Shown here: piece by piece, positions 48,865 through 57,941 of the stretch
Layout: the number at the start of each line of letters is the position of its first letter
Numbering within the stretch: position 1 is the stretch's first letter
DNA from: an uncultured Collinsella sp.
Lineage (GTDB): Bacteria > Actinomycetota > Coriobacteriia > Coriobacteriales > Coriobacteriaceae
Reading direction: 5' to 3'
Length of the DNA stretch: 64,000 nucleotides
Assembly (NCBI GenBank): GCA_902470365.1
Contig: CABRFZ010000007.1
Location: forward strand, 13,137 to 77,136
Translations under genes and position numbers: made by a program
Notes under the pieces: model-generated
The model's input: only the letters and a program-made list of their open reading frames with translations
Database searches by the model: none
Told to the model about the DNA's origin: nothing

Positions 48865-49060
48865 GGAAACTGTGTCCCGGAATGTCCAGATTGGGATGTA
48901 GCTTCCGCGAGAGACCCGTTGCGGAAACGGTGTCCCAGAATCGGCGTTCGAAACGGGGCGCAGTTTCCCTTTCATAACAGGAGAAGGCGCGCTGTCTGCA
49001 GTTGATTCAGACGGCGCGCCTTTTTGGTTGAGCTATGTTGAGGCTTGAAGCCAAAGCTTG
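48865..49060 (+). repeat. Intergenic repeat element, copy B (right border of the AT-rich island)
   Basis: It is arranged as copy A: motif copies at 48865-48883 (+), 48891-48906 (-), 48923-48940 (+) and 48954-48968 (-). They are followed by the GC hairpin AGGCGCGCTGTCTG (48985-48998) with complement 49008-49021 and a TTTTT run. The plus-strand T-run makes the 3' hairpin a good terminator although no plus-strand gene precedes it, so the element may be transcribed as a small RNA. It lies between the FHA gene start and the SDR gene end. Confidence 0.75.
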
Positions 49061-49067
49061 TGGCTCC

Positions 49068-49817
49068 TTAGGAGCGGGCGGCTCCGTCGACGGGGAGCAC
49101 GGCGCCCGTGACATAGGAGGACATGTCGCTCGCCAGGAAAACAAAGGCGTTGGCGACATCCTCGGGCTCGCCCATGCGACCCAGCGGAATGGTGGCGATG
49201 ATGGGCTTGATGACCTCTTCGGGCAGGTTGGCGACCATATCGGTCTTGGTCACGCCGGGTGCGACGGCATTGACGCGAATGCCCATGGGGGCGAGCTCGC
49301 GCGAGAGCGACTGGACCATACCGTTGACGGCAAACTTGGACGTGGGGTAGCCGACACCGGAGGGCTGACCATACTTGGCGACCATCGAGCTCGTGGTGGT
49401 GATGGTGCCGCCATGGCCGGCCTCGGTCATGATCTTGGCGGCAGCCTGGTGGCCGTTAAAGACGGCGACGACGTTGAGGTCCATAACTTTGGCGAACTCC
49501 TCGGCCGTGTAGTCCAAAAGGGGCGAGCGCTGGGAGATACCGGCATTGTTGACGACTGTATCCAAGCCGTCCATATCGGCGGTGGCCTGGGTAAAGGCCT
49601 CGGTCACGGCTTCGAGCGAGGTGAGGTCGCAGGAGCGGCCCCAGACCTTGGCGTCGGGATAGGCGGCCGCCAGCTTCTCAACGGCCGCGTCGGCAGTCTC
49701 CTGGCGCGAGCCAAAGACGGTGACGGCAGCGCCTTCCTCGATAAAACGGCAGGCGATCGCATAGCCGATACCGCGCGTGCCTCCGGTGATGATTGCTTTC
49801 TTGCCCTCGAGCAACAT
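49068..49817 (-). CDS. Short-chain dehydrogenase/reductase (FabG-like)
   Basis: This 249-residue classical SDR shows the NAD(P) motif TGGTRGIG, the structural NNAG motif in VVNNAGISQ, and a catalytic serine in TTTSSMVAKYG. The YPTSK tetrad pair is present and the C-terminus reads VTGAVLPVDGAARS. Closest in style to 3-oxoacyl-ACP reductase FabG and related sugar or steroid dehydrogenases; the substrate cannot be assigned. The ATG at 49817 (MLLEGKKAIITGG) has GAGGAAG upstream; the longer frame to 49937 is not family-like. It seems monocistronic. Confidence 0.88.
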   Translation of the reverse strand: MLLEGKKAIITGGTRGIGYAIACRFIEEGAAVTVFGSRQETADAAVEKLAAAYPDAKVWGRSCDLTSLEAVTEAFTQATADMDGLDTVVNNAGISQRSPLLDYTAEEFAKVMDLNVVAVFNGHQAAAKIMTEAGHGGTITTTSSMVAKYGQPSGVGYPTSKFAVNGMVQSLSRELAPMGIRVNAVAPGVTKTDMVANLPEEVIKPIIATIPLGRMGEPEDVANAFVFLASDMSSYVTGAVLPVDGAARS

Positions 49818-49970
49818 GGTGCTTCCTCTCATCGCGGGCGGACATACACGGCACAGCATAGCGGCGGCAAAATACAGCTGCCGTCGCATATCGGCAAACG
49901 GTATCCACGGTTGTTGACGAACGGTCAAGTTGTTCAAACGTTAGTCGACCAGTTCGCTCAAAGGATGTAG

Positions 49971-50006
49971 CAAAAGGGGCTCCCATCCAATCGGATAGGA
50001 GCCCCT
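49971..50006 (-). terminator. Rho-independent terminator of hom
   Basis: AGGGGCTCCcATCC (49975-49988) and GGATaGGAGCCCCT (49993-50006) form a long stem; on the minus strand CCCCTTTTGC follows. It lies between hom and the downstream SDR gene. Confidence 0.8.
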
Positions 50007-50036
50007 CATGCGTTATTTGATTTGCCGAGAATCGGG

Positions 50037-51380
50037 CTAGTTGGCCATGACGCCTTCGGTCCAAGCCTCGACGTCCTCGATGCGCAGGACGTTGGCGACC
50101 TCGGCCACGCAGTCGACGCTGGCAAGCTCGGCGGCGGCAGCCTGGACGTCCTTCTCGAGCGCGCGGTGCGTCAGGAAGATGACCGAGCAGGCATCGCTGA
50201 CGCCCGACTTACCGTCCTCGACCTGGTTGATGAGCGAGATCGAGATGTTGTGCTTGGCAAAGATGTCGACCGTCTCGGACAGGGCGCCCACGCGGTCGGC
50301 GACCTTCAGGCGCACATAGTACTTGGTCTGGAGCTCGTCCATGGGCTTAAAGGCGAGGTTGTGACCATAGGGCTCAATCTCGGGCAGCGGAGCCACGCCG
50401 CGGCTGATCTGCTCAGAGAGCGACAGGATATCGCCCACGACGGCGCTTGCGGTGGGGAAGGAGCCTGCGCCGGCACCGTAGAACATGGTCTCGCCCACGG
50501 CGTCGCCTACCACGTAGACAGCGTTCATGGCGCCGTTGACCTTGGCAAGCATGTGGTCGGCGGGGATCAGCGTGGGATGCACGCGGACGTCGACGCCGGC
50601 GTCGGTGTTGCGGGCGATGCCGAGCAGCTTAATGGTGTAGCCGAGCTCGCGGGCCTGGGCGATGTCCTCAGCGCCGATGGTACGGATACCCTGCTGGTAC
50701 ACATCGTCGGTGGTAACGCGGGTGCCAAAGCCGATGGAAGCGAGGATCGCCGTCTTGCTGGCGGCATCGAAGCCGTCGACGTCGGCGGACGGGTCGGCCT
50801 CGGCATAGCCCTTGGCCTGTGCGTCGGCAAGCACGTCGGCGTAATCGGCGCCCTCGGCGTCCATGCGCGACAGGATGTAGTTGGTGGTGCCGTTGAGGAT
50901 GCCAGCGATGGTCAGGATCTTGTTGCCCACCAGGTCGTGCTCGAGCGTGCTCACGATGGGGATGCCACCGCCGCAGCTGGCCTCGCACTTAATCTGCACG
51001 CCGCATGCGCGCGCCTTCTCGGCGAGCGTCTCGACATGACGGCCCAGCAGGGCCTTGTTGGCAGAGACGACGTGCTTGCCGTTCTCGAAGGCGGTGGTGA
51101 AGATTTCGGTCGCGGGGTGCTCGCCGCCGATGAGTTCGACGACGATGTCGACGGCGGGGTCGGTGACGACGTCGTGCCAGTCACTCGTAAAGGCCTCGCG
51201 CTCAATGCCTGCCGCCTCGGCCTGCTCCCAAGCAAGCGCGCAGGCGCGGGTCAGCTTAAGGTCGATGCCGTAGGCTGCCAGGTACTCATCGTGGTGGCTC
51301 TTGATCAGACGGGCCACGCCGCCGCCGACGGTTCCCAGACCGATCAGACCGACGTTCACGGTGCGCAGGGGTTCGCTCAT
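50037..51380 (-). CDS. hom: Homoserine dehydrogenase
   Basis: This 447-residue enzyme reduces aspartate semialdehyde to homoserine for threonine, methionine and isoleucine synthesis. It has the N-terminal NAD(P) motif GLIGLGTVGGGV, VVSANKALLGRH, the catalytic-domain signature ILNGTTNYILSRM with AKGYAEADPSADVDG, and a C-terminal ACT domain (~360-440: LKVADRVGALSETVDIFAKH). The ACT domain suggests feedback inhibition by threonine. AAGGAG precedes the ATG by seven bases. It is divergent from the livK gene, with 251 bases between. Confidence 0.96.
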   Translation of the reverse strand: MSEPLRTVNVGLIGLGTVGGGVARLIKSHHDEYLAAYGIDLKLTRACALAWEQAEAAGIEREAFTSDWHDVVTDPAVDIVVELIGGEHPATEIFTTAFENGKHVVSANKALLGRHVETLAEKARACGVQIKCEASCGGGIPIVSTLEHDLVGNKILTIAGILNGTTNYILSRMDAEGADYADVLADAQAKGYAEADPSADVDGFDAASKTAILASIGFGTRVTTDDVYQQGIRTIGAEDIAQARELGYTIKLLGIARNTDAGVDVRVHPTLIPADHMLAKVNGAMNAVYVVGDAVGETMFYGAGAGSFPTASAVVGDILSLSEQISRGVAPLPEIEPYGHNLAFKPMDELQTKYYVRLKVADRVGALSETVDIFAKHNISISLINQVEDGKSGVSDACSVIFLTHRALEKDVQAAAAELASVDCVAEVANVLRIEDVEAWTEGVMAN

Positions 51381-51631
51381 AGATAGCTCCTTCGTGCATC
51401 TTATGGATGGATTAACCGCTTAAAGGTTGAGTGCATTCTAGCGTGAACCGAGGGCGCGTGCTCGCCAGGCAACAGGAGTCGCACAAAACGGCACCCCCGA
51501 AACGCTGCGGAAACATTGGAAACATGCTCGCTACAAACGGAACTCCGTAACAAACTGTCAACGTTTGCGCCATAAGGTTTGCCCCGTACCGCAAGACGGC
51601 CGCGCTGCGGCCAGCGAAAAAGGGGGACACC
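51381..51631. promoter_or_regulatory. Divergent promoter region of hom and livK
   Basis: The region serves both genes. The palindrome ACGGAACTCCGT (51537-51548) and the nearby repeated GGAAACAT (about 51510-51524) are candidate regulator sites. CATAAG at about 51571 could be a weak -10 for livK. No small gene was seen. Confidence 0.4.
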
Positions 51632-52798
51632 ATGTTCAACATCAACAGCACGCTCAGCCGTAGGAGCTTTCTCGCCGGTGCCGCGGCGCTCGGCAGCACC
51701 GCGGCGCTCGCTGGTTGCTCATCGGGTGGCTCGGACGGCGGCTCCGTCGATGACGGCAAGACCTTCAAGATCGGTGTCATCGGCCCTCTGACCGGCGCTG
51801 CGGCAACCTATGGCGTTTCGGCCGAGAAGGGCGCCAAGCTCGCGGCCAAGGACTTCTCGACCAAGGACCTCAAACTCTCGCTTAAGTCCGAGGACGACGT
51901 CGCCGACGGCGAAAAGGCCATCAACGCCTTCAACACCTTGTACGACTGGGGCATGCAGGCGCTCGTCGGCCCCGTTACCACCGGTGCTGCCGTCGCCGTC
52001 TCGGGCGAGATCGCCGACGATATGCTCATGGTCACGCCCTCCGCCTCGTCGCTCGATGTCACCAAGGATAAGACCACGGTCTTTCAGGTCTGCTTCACCG
52101 ATCCCACCATGGGCGCCAGCGCTGCGAAGTTCTTGGCCGAGAAGTACGCAGATGCCAAGATCGCCCTGTTCTACAACTCCGGCGATACGTATAGCTCGGG
52201 CGTTGCCGATGCCTTTGCCGAGCAGGCCAAGGCATCCAAACTAGATGTCGTCTCTACTGTGACGTTTAAGGACGATTCCTCTTCGAGTTTCACCACGCAG
52301 CTCACCAAGGCCAAGGAGGCCGGAGTCACGCTCGTTTTTGCGCCGATCTACTACACGCCGGCGTCCGTTCTGCTCAATAACGCCAAGGATATGGGCTACG
52401 ACATGACGCTCATGGGTACCGACGGCATGGACGGCCTGCTCTCTGTGGAAGGCTTCGATACCTCTCTTGCCGAGGGCGTACTGCTCATGACCCCGTTCTC
52501 TGCCGACGATGAGAAGAATGCCGACTTCGTCAAGGCCTATAAGGACGCCTACGACGAGACGCCCAACCAGTTTGCCGCCGACGCCTATGACTGCGTCCAC
52601 GCGATTGCCGAGGCTATCGATAAGGCGGGGATTGACATTACGGCCGACGGTGCCGACATCGCCGGCGACCTTGCCAAGGCCATGCGCAAGATCAAGATCG
52701 AGGGCCTGACAGGCGAGCTGACGTGGAATGACGAGGGCCAGGTCGAAAAGCCCGCTACAGCCTATGTGATCCAGGACGGCAAGTACATCGCCGCCTAA
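51632..52798 (+). CDS. livK: Branched-chain amino acid ABC transporter substrate-binding lipoprotein (first copy)
   Basis: This 388-residue periplasmic-type binding protein starts with a Tat-like twin-arginine signal (SRRSFLAG) that also contains a lipobox LAGC, so the mature protein is a lipid-anchored extracytoplasmic receptor. The type I binding fold is seen in KIGVIGPLTGAAATYG and the DGMDGLLSVEGFDTSLAEG stretch. It captures leucine, isoleucine, valine or related amino acids for the LivHMGF transporter encoded downstream. AAGGGGG precedes the ATG. A second, similar binding protein follows after 271 bases. Strong expression as a separate transcript is likely. Confidence 0.92.
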   Translation: MFNINSTLSRRSFLAGAAALGSTAALAGCSSGGSDGGSVDDGKTFKIGVIGPLTGAAATYGVSAEKGAKLAAKDFSTKDLKLSLKSEDDVADGEKAINAFNTLYDWGMQALVGPVTTGAAVAVSGEIADDMLMVTPSASSLDVTKDKTTVFQVCFTDPTMGASAAKFLAEKYADAKIALFYNSGDTYSSGVADAFAEQAKASKLDVVSTVTFKDDSSSSFTTQLTKAKEAGVTLVFAPIYYTPASVLLNNAKDMGYDMTLMGTDGMDGLLSVEGFDTSLAEGVLLMTPFSADDEKNADFVKAYKDAYDETPNQFAADAYDCVHAIAEAIDKAGIDITADGADIAGDLAKAMRKIKIEGLTGELTWNDEGQVEKPATAYVIQDGKYIAA

Positions 52799-53069
52799 GT
52801 GCATATACAACGAGAACGGTGGGGCCGTTTTATTCAGGGTAAGGACGCCTGTAACAGAATGGAAACATTACTTTTACACAATAAAGTGGCATTACTGCAT
52901 AAAGTAATAGAAATACGCATAAATATGGATAAATGGACAAAGTAAAAGAAAAGTTGAAATAATCGCCACTTTTCTTAACTAAAGCGTCTACTATTTTGCG
53001 AACGCCGAACACGGCGAAGGATGGCCTGTCGGGTAACCGAAACCCGACGAGATTTGAGAGGAGAGCCGC
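52799..53069. promoter_or_regulatory. AT-rich regulatory region between the two binding-protein genes
   Basis: The stretch is unusually AT-rich for this genome. ATTACTgcataaAGTAAT (52891-52908) is a perfect 6-base-arm dyad, and AAAGT/ATTACTTTT copies lie nearby at 52867-52886, suggesting an operator. The second binding-protein gene may thus have its own promoter. Confidence 0.45.
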
Positions 53070-54257
53070 ATGTCGAGCCTCACCGGTAAGTCATTGAACC
53101 CTGTTATGAATCGCAGGAGCGTTATCGCGAGCGCAGCAGGTCTGGGGGCGATGTCCATTCTAGCTGGCTGCTCCTCCAACGGCGGCGACAGTGGTTCCGC
53201 TTCGAGCGACGCTTCGTTTAAGATCGGCACCATCGGCCCGCTGACCGGCGCCAACGCGTCCTACGGCAAGTCCGTTACCCAGGGTGTCGAGCTTGGCTGC
53301 AAGGATTTCTCGACCAAGGAGCTGCCGCTTGTCAGCAAGGCCGAGGACGACCAGGCCGATGGCGAGAAGGCCGTCAACGCCTTTAACACCCTGCTCGACT
53401 GGGGCATGCAGGCCCTCGTCGGCCCGACCACCACGGGTGCGTCGGTTGCCGTTGCCGCCGAGTGCGGTAACGACCCCAAGACGTTCATGATCACCCCGTC
53501 CGCGTCCTCCGAGGACGTCACCGACGGCAAGGATTGTGTCTTCCAGGTTTGCTTCACCGACCCCAACCAGGGTGTTAATGCTGCTAAGTTTTTGGCAGAG
53601 AAGTACGCGGACGAGAAGTTCTTTGTCTTCTATAACGCCGCCGATGCCTATAGCTCGGGTATTGCTGATGCCTTCAAGGCACAGGCTGTCGAGTCTAAGC
53701 TTGAGATTGTCGCCGAGAAGACTTTTAAGGATGACTCCGCCACGAGTTTTACCAACCAGCTGACCAAGGCCAAGGAGGCCGGCGCCACCATGATTTTCGC
53801 GCCGATCTACTACACCCCCGCAACCGTCCTGCTCAAGACCGCCAAGGATATGGGCTACGACGTCAAGATGATGGGTTGCGACGGCATGGACGGCATCCTG
53901 GGCGTTGAGGGCTTCGACACCTCTCTTGCCGAGGGCCTGCTGCTCATGACCCCGTTCTCCGCCGACGACGAGAAAAACGCCGACTTCGTCAACGCCTACA
54001 AGGATAAGTACGGCGATACCCCTGACCAGTTTGCCGCCGACGCCTACGACGGCGTGCACGCGGTGGCCGAGGCCCTCAAGGAAGCCGGCCTGGGTGCCGA
54101 CGCCGACCCGACCGAGGTTGCCGAGAAGCTTCCCGAGGCTATGCGCAACATTACCGTTGACGGTCTGACCGGCAAGCTCTCCTGGAACGACAAGGGCCAG
54201 GTCCAGAAGGACCCGACGGCGTACGTCATTACCGACGGCAAGTACGTACAGGCCTAA
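53070..54257 (+). CDS. livK: Branched-chain amino acid ABC transporter substrate-binding lipoprotein (second copy)
   Basis: This 395-residue protein is closely similar to the previous gene's product, sharing for instance KIGTIGPLTGANASYG, CFTDPNQGVNAAKFLAEKYA and DGMDGILGVEGFDTSLAEG. Its signal region is NRRSVIASAAGLGAMSILAGC: a twin-arginine start and a lipobox cysteine. The two proteins probably arose by tandem duplication and may differ in amino-acid preference. GAGGAG precedes the ATG at 53070; an internal ATG before NRRS is an alternative. A hairpin separates it from the permease genes. Confidence 0.92.
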   Translation: MSSLTGKSLNPVMNRRSVIASAAGLGAMSILAGCSSNGGDSGSASSDASFKIGTIGPLTGANASYGKSVTQGVELGCKDFSTKELPLVSKAEDDQADGEKAVNAFNTLLDWGMQALVGPTTTGASVAVAAECGNDPKTFMITPSASSEDVTDGKDCVFQVCFTDPNQGVNAAKFLAEKYADEKFFVFYNAADAYSSGIADAFKAQAVESKLEIVAEKTFKDDSATSFTNQLTKAKEAGATMIFAPIYYTPATVLLKTAKDMGYDVKMMGCDGMDGILGVEGFDTSLAEGLLLMTPFSADDEKNADFVNAYKDKYGDTPDQFAADAYDGVHAVAEALKEAGLGADADPTEVAEKLPEAMRNITVDGLTGKLSWNDKGQVQKDPTAYVITDGKYVQA

Positions 54258-54289
54258 TTGGCCGCCTTACATAGAGCGGTTTTGATCCC

Positions 54290-54319
54290 AAGCAGGGGAG
54301 GTTTTGGCCTTCCCTGCTT
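54290..54319 (+). terminator. Hairpin between livK and livH, probable attenuating terminator
   Basis: AAGCAGGGGAGG (54290-54301) and CCTTCCCTGCTT (54308-54319) pair with one G-T wobble. There is no T-run, so it probably gives partial termination or stabilises the binding-protein mRNA, as is common between receptor and permease genes. Confidence 0.55.
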
Positions 54320-54396
54320 GCTTGGTATCTAGGGACGATGTAACGTCCCTGTTTCATACATTAACTGGAAACCTATTCGAAAGGGGGATGTGGAAC

Positions 54397-55278
54397 ATGA
54401 CGGTCTTTATCCAATACCTGGTCAACGGCCTGTCCATGGGCAGCGTCTACGCCATCATCGCGTTGGGCTACACCATGGTCTACGGTATCGCCAAGATGCT
54501 GAACTTCGCTCACGGCGATGTCATCATGGTCGGTGCCTATGTCTCGTTCTGCGCCACGTCGTATCTCGGCCTCCCGGGCTGGGCATCTGTAGTTCTCTCT
54601 TGCGTGGCCTGCACGGTTCTCGGTGTTCTCATTGAGGGTCTGGCCTATAAGCCGCTGCGCCAAGCAGGCCCGCTGGCCGTTCTGATCACGGCTATCGGCG
54701 TGTCTTACTTCCTGCAGAACGCCGCGCAGCTTCTGTGGGGCGCCACGCCCAAGAACTTCACTTCGCTCGTCACCTTCCAGGTGCCGGAGTTCTTGGCCAA
54801 GTTCAACGTAAGCGCCGTCTCGCTCGTCACCATCGTCGCCTGCCTGGTTATCATGGCCGGCCTGATGTTCTTTACAGGTAAGACCAAGATGGGCAAGGCC
54901 ATGCGCGCCGTGTCCGAGGACAAGGCTGCCGCTCAGCTCATGGGCATCAACGTCAACCGCACCATTTCGATGACGTTTGCCATCGGCTCTGCCCTTGCCG
55001 CCATCGCCGGTGTGCTGCTGTGCTCCTACTCACCGGTGCTGCAGCCCACGACGGGTGCTATGCCTGGCATCAAGGCCTTCGACGCCGCCGTCTTCGGTGG
55101 CATCGGCTCCATCCCCGGCGCTTTTGTCGGTGGCATTCTTATCGGCATCATCGAGGCGATGGCACAGGCTTACATTTCCACGAGCCTTGCCAACTCCATC
55201 GTCTTTGGTGTTCTGATCATCGTCCTGCTCGTCAAGCCTGCCGGCCTCTTGGGCAAGTACGTCCCCGAGAAGGTGTAG
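54397..55278 (+). CDS. livH: Branched-chain amino acid ABC transporter permease LivH
   Basis: This 293-residue permease has about eight helices. It shows the LivH start FIQYLVNGLSMGSVYAIIAL and GYTMVYGIAKMLNFAHGDVIM. The coupling region AVSEDKAAAQLMGINVNRTI contacts the ATPases. The ATG at 54397 has AAAGGGGG nine bases upstream. It forms the membrane channel with LivM. It begins the permease/ATPase part of the operon, about 140 bases after livK. Confidence 0.94.
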   Translation: MTVFIQYLVNGLSMGSVYAIIALGYTMVYGIAKMLNFAHGDVIMVGAYVSFCATSYLGLPGWASVVLSCVACTVLGVLIEGLAYKPLRQAGPLAVLITAIGVSYFLQNAAQLLWGATPKNFTSLVTFQVPEFLAKFNVSAVSLVTIVACLVIMAGLMFFTGKTKMGKAMRAVSEDKAAAQLMGINVNRTISMTFAIGSALAAIAGVLLCSYSPVLQPTTGAMPGIKAFDAAVFGGIGSIPGAFVGGILIGIIEAMAQAYISTSLANSIVFGVLIIVLLVKPAGLLGKYVPEKV

Positions 55279-55287
55279 GTGAGCGTT

Positions 55288-56367
55288 ATGAAGTTTCTTA
55301 AAGACAAGCAGACGCGTCACGACTTTGTCACGTACGCCATGTGCCTTGTAGCGTTTGCCATCGTGTTCTTTATGCAGTCCAACCACATGATTCCGCGCAT
55401 GATCGCCGGTCAGCTGGTTCCCATCACGGCCTATATCGTCATGGCCATTTCCCTTAACCTCGTCGTCGGCATCGCGGGCGACTTGTCGCTGGGCCACGCG
55501 GGCTTTATGAGTGTCGGCGCCTATACGGGAATCGTCACCGCCGTCGCGCTGGAGAGCGCCGTTCCCTCCGATCCGGTGCGCCTTATCATCAGTATCGTGG
55601 TCGGCGCCATCGCTGCCGCCATCCTGGGCTTCTTGATTGGCATCCCGGTCCTTCGTCTGAGCGGCGATTACCTGGCTATCGTGACGCTGGCCTTTGGCGA
55701 GATTATCAAGGAGATCGTCACCTGCCTCATTGTGGGCGTCGATTCCCGCGGCCTGCATGTGATCTTTAACATCACGGGTAACTCCACGATCGACGACCTG
55801 CACCTGCTCGAGGACGGCACCGCCATCATCAAGGGCGCGCAGGGCGCATCGGGTGTGTCGACGTACTCGACCTTCCTCGCCGGTGCCATCCTGGTCATGG
55901 TCGCACTCGTGATCGTGCTCAACCTGGTTCGCAGCCGTACCGGCCGTGCCATTATGGCCGTGCGCGATAACAAGATTGCAGCCGAGTCCGTAGGCATCTC
56001 CGTCACCGAGTACCGCATGATCGCCTTCGTGGTTTCCGCTGCCCTCGCCGGTGCTGCCGGAGCCCTCTTCGGCGGTAACTTCTCGCAGCTCTCCGCCACC
56101 AAGTTCGACTTCAACACGTCCATCCTCATCCTGGTGTTCGTGGTCCTGGGCGGTCTGGGCAATATGCGCGGCTCCGTCATCGCGGCGGCATTGCTCACGG
56201 TGCTTCCCGAGCTGCTCCGTCAGTTCTCGGACTACCGCATGCTCATCTACGCCATCGTGCTGATCTTGGTCATGATCTTTACCAACAACCCGCAGCTCAA
56301 GGCGTTCTTCGGTCGCGTCAAGGACCGCTTTGCTTCCAAGAAGGAGGTGGCAGCCGATGCCCAGTAA
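55288..56367 (+). CDS. livM: Branched-chain amino acid ABC transporter permease LivM
   Basis: This ~359-residue permease shows the LivM core ISLNLVVGIAGDLSLGHAG and the coupling loop AVRDNKIAAESVGISVTEYR, with about nine to ten helices. It pairs with LivH. Start choice is between a GTG at 55279 and an ATG at 55288; AGGTGAG just before the ATG favours the latter. It begins a few bases after livH and its end overlaps livG by 11 bases, so the genes are coupled. Confidence 0.93.
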   Translation: MKFLKDKQTRHDFVTYAMCLVAFAIVFFMQSNHMIPRMIAGQLVPITAYIVMAISLNLVVGIAGDLSLGHAGFMSVGAYTGIVTAVALESAVPSDPVRLIISIVVGAIAAAILGFLIGIPVLRLSGDYLAIVTLAFGEIIKEIVTCLIVGVDSRGLHVIFNITGNSTIDDLHLLEDGTAIIKGAQGASGVSTYSTFLAGAILVMVALVIVLNLVRSRTGRAIMAVRDNKIAAESVGISVTEYRMIAFVVSAALAGAAGALFGGNFSQLSATKFDFNTSILILVFVVLGGLGNMRGSVIAAALLTVLPELLRQFSDYRMLIYAIVLILVMIFTNNPQLKAFFGRVKDRFASKKEVAADAQ

Positions 56368-57217
56368 ATTTGAGTTCAACAAGGGCAAGATGGTCTCGTA
56401 TCCTTCTGGCGCCATCGTTCCCGACCGCGACTTGGGTCAGCGCCCGGCACTCGAGTGCATCCACCTGGGCATTGAGTTCGGTGGCCTTAAGGCAGTCGAC
56501 GACTTTAGCCTGACTATCGGCAAGACCGAGATCGCCGGTCTGATCGGCCCCAACGGTGCCGGTAAGACCACGGTCTTCAACCTGCTCACCAAGGTGTATC
56601 AGCCCACGCACGGCACCATCCTGCTCGACGGCGAGGACACCTCGGGCAAGTCGGTCTATCAGGTCAACCGCATGGGTATTGCCCGTACCTTCCAGAACAT
56701 TCGTCTGTTCAACACCATGACGGTGGAGGATAACGTTAAGGTCGGCCTGCACAACCAGGAGCGCTACTCCGGCTTTGAAGGCGTGCTGCGCCTGCCGACG
56801 TATTGGAAGCACGAGAAGGCTGCTCACGAGCGCGCCATGGAGCTGCTGTCCATTTTTGATATGGAACACCTGGCAAATGAGCAGGCCGGATCGCTGCCTT
56901 ACGGCGCACAGCGTCGTCTGGAGATCGTCCGCGCGCTTGCCACCAACCCCAAGCTGCTGCTGCTCGATGAGCCTGCCGCCGGCATGAACCCGTCCGAGAC
57001 CGCGGAGCTTATGGAGAACATCGTCAAGATTCGTGACACCTTCGGCATCGCCATCATGCTTATCGAGCATGATATGTCGCTCGTTATGAACATCTGCGAG
57101 GGCATCTGCGTGCTCAACTTTGGCAAGGTCATTGCCAAGGGTACGGCCGAGGAGATCCAGAACAACGACGCCGTTATCGAGGCATATCTGGGCAAGCAGG
57201 ATAAGGGGGAGAACTAA
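56357..57217 (+). CDS. livG: Branched-chain amino acid ABC transporter ATPase LivG
   Basis: This 286-residue ATPase has Walker A GPNGAGKT (64-71), a Q-loop ARTFQNIRLF, the variant signature LPYGAQRRLEI and Walker B LLLLDEPAAGMNP. The first ~30 residues before the ABC domain are a polar extension longer than usual for LivG. The ATG at 56357 has GGAGG upstream and lies inside the end of livM. It powers uptake together with LivF. Confidence 0.94.
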   Translation: MPSKFEFNKGKMVSYPSGAIVPDRDLGQRPALECIHLGIEFGGLKAVDDFSLTIGKTEIAGLIGPNGAGKTTVFNLLTKVYQPTHGTILLDGEDTSGKSVYQVNRMGIARTFQNIRLFNTMTVEDNVKVGLHNQERYSGFEGVLRLPTYWKHEKAAHERAMELLSIFDMEHLANEQAGSLPYGAQRRLEIVRALATNPKLLLLDEPAAGMNPSETAELMENIVKIRDTFGIAIMLIEHDMSLVMNICEGICVLNFGKVIAKGTAEEIQNNDAVIEAYLGKQDKGEN

Positions 57218-57931
57218 ATGGCAGAGCCGATGCTTTCCGTCTACAACATCAACGTCTGGTACGGCGCCATCCACGCCATCAAGGACATCTCCTTTAACGT
57301 CAACGAGGGCGAGATCGTGGCCTTGATTGGTGCCAACGGCGCCGGCAAGTCCACGACGCTTAAGACCGTCTCGGGCCTGCTGCGTTCCAAGACCGGTTCC
57401 ATCAAGTTTATGGGCGAGGACATTACTCATACGCCCGCTGATAAGCTGGTTGGTAAGGGCCTGGCTCAGGTTCCCGAGGGTCGTCGCGCCTTTTTGCAGA
57501 TGACGGTCGAGGAGAACCTGGAGATGGGTGCCTATACGCAGCCCAAGTCCACGGTGGCTCCGGGCCTGGAGCGCGTCTACGAGCAGTTCCCGCGCCTGAA
57601 GGAACGTCGTCGCCAGGTCGCCGGCACCCTTTCGGGCGGCGAGCAGCAGATGCTCGTTATGGGGCGCGCCCTTATGAGTAACCCCAAACTGCTTATGCTC
57701 GACGAACCTTCCATGGGTCTGGCACCGATTCTGATCGAACAGATCTTCCAGATTGTCGAGGACCTGCACAAGGCCGGTACCACGGTGCTTCTGGTCGAGC
57801 AAAACGCGCAGATGGCGCTTTCCATCGCCACGCGCGGTTACGTGCTCGAGACTGGCAAGATCACCATGACCGGCACCGGTCAAGAGCTGCTGCACGACGA
57901 TAACGTCCGCAAGGCCTATCTGGGCGGTTAA
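57218..57931 (+). CDS. livF: Branched-chain amino acid ABC transporter ATPase LivF
   Basis: This 237-residue ATPase has Walker A GANGAGKST (~36-44), the signature LSGGEQQMLVMGRAL, Walker B LLMLDEPSMGLAP and the LivF-typical PEGRRAFLQMTVEENLEMGA. It starts at the base after the livG stop, with AAGGGGGAG upstream. It is the last gene of the Liv operon and is followed by a strong terminator. Confidence 0.95.
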   Translation: MAEPMLSVYNINVWYGAIHAIKDISFNVNEGEIVALIGANGAGKSTTLKTVSGLLRSKTGSIKFMGEDITHTPADKLVGKGLAQVPEGRRAFLQMTVEENLEMGAYTQPKSTVAPGLERVYEQFPRLKERRRQVAGTLSGGEQQMLVMGRALMSNPKLLMLDEPSMGLAPILIEQIFQIVEDLHKAGTTVLLVEQNAQMALSIATRGYVLETGKITMTGTGQELLHDDNVRKAYLGG

Positions 57932-57941
57932 TCCATTCAAC

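Noticed and set aside
49068..49817. Assignment of the SDR as a bile-acid hydroxysteroid dehydrogenase
   Set aside because: The catalytic motifs are those of SDRs in general and I see no residues that specify a steroid substrate, so only the family is reported.
50022..51386. Plus-strand 454-codon frame antisense to hom
   Set aside because: Homoserine dehydrogenase motifs and a terminator fix the minus-strand gene; the shadow has no start signal.
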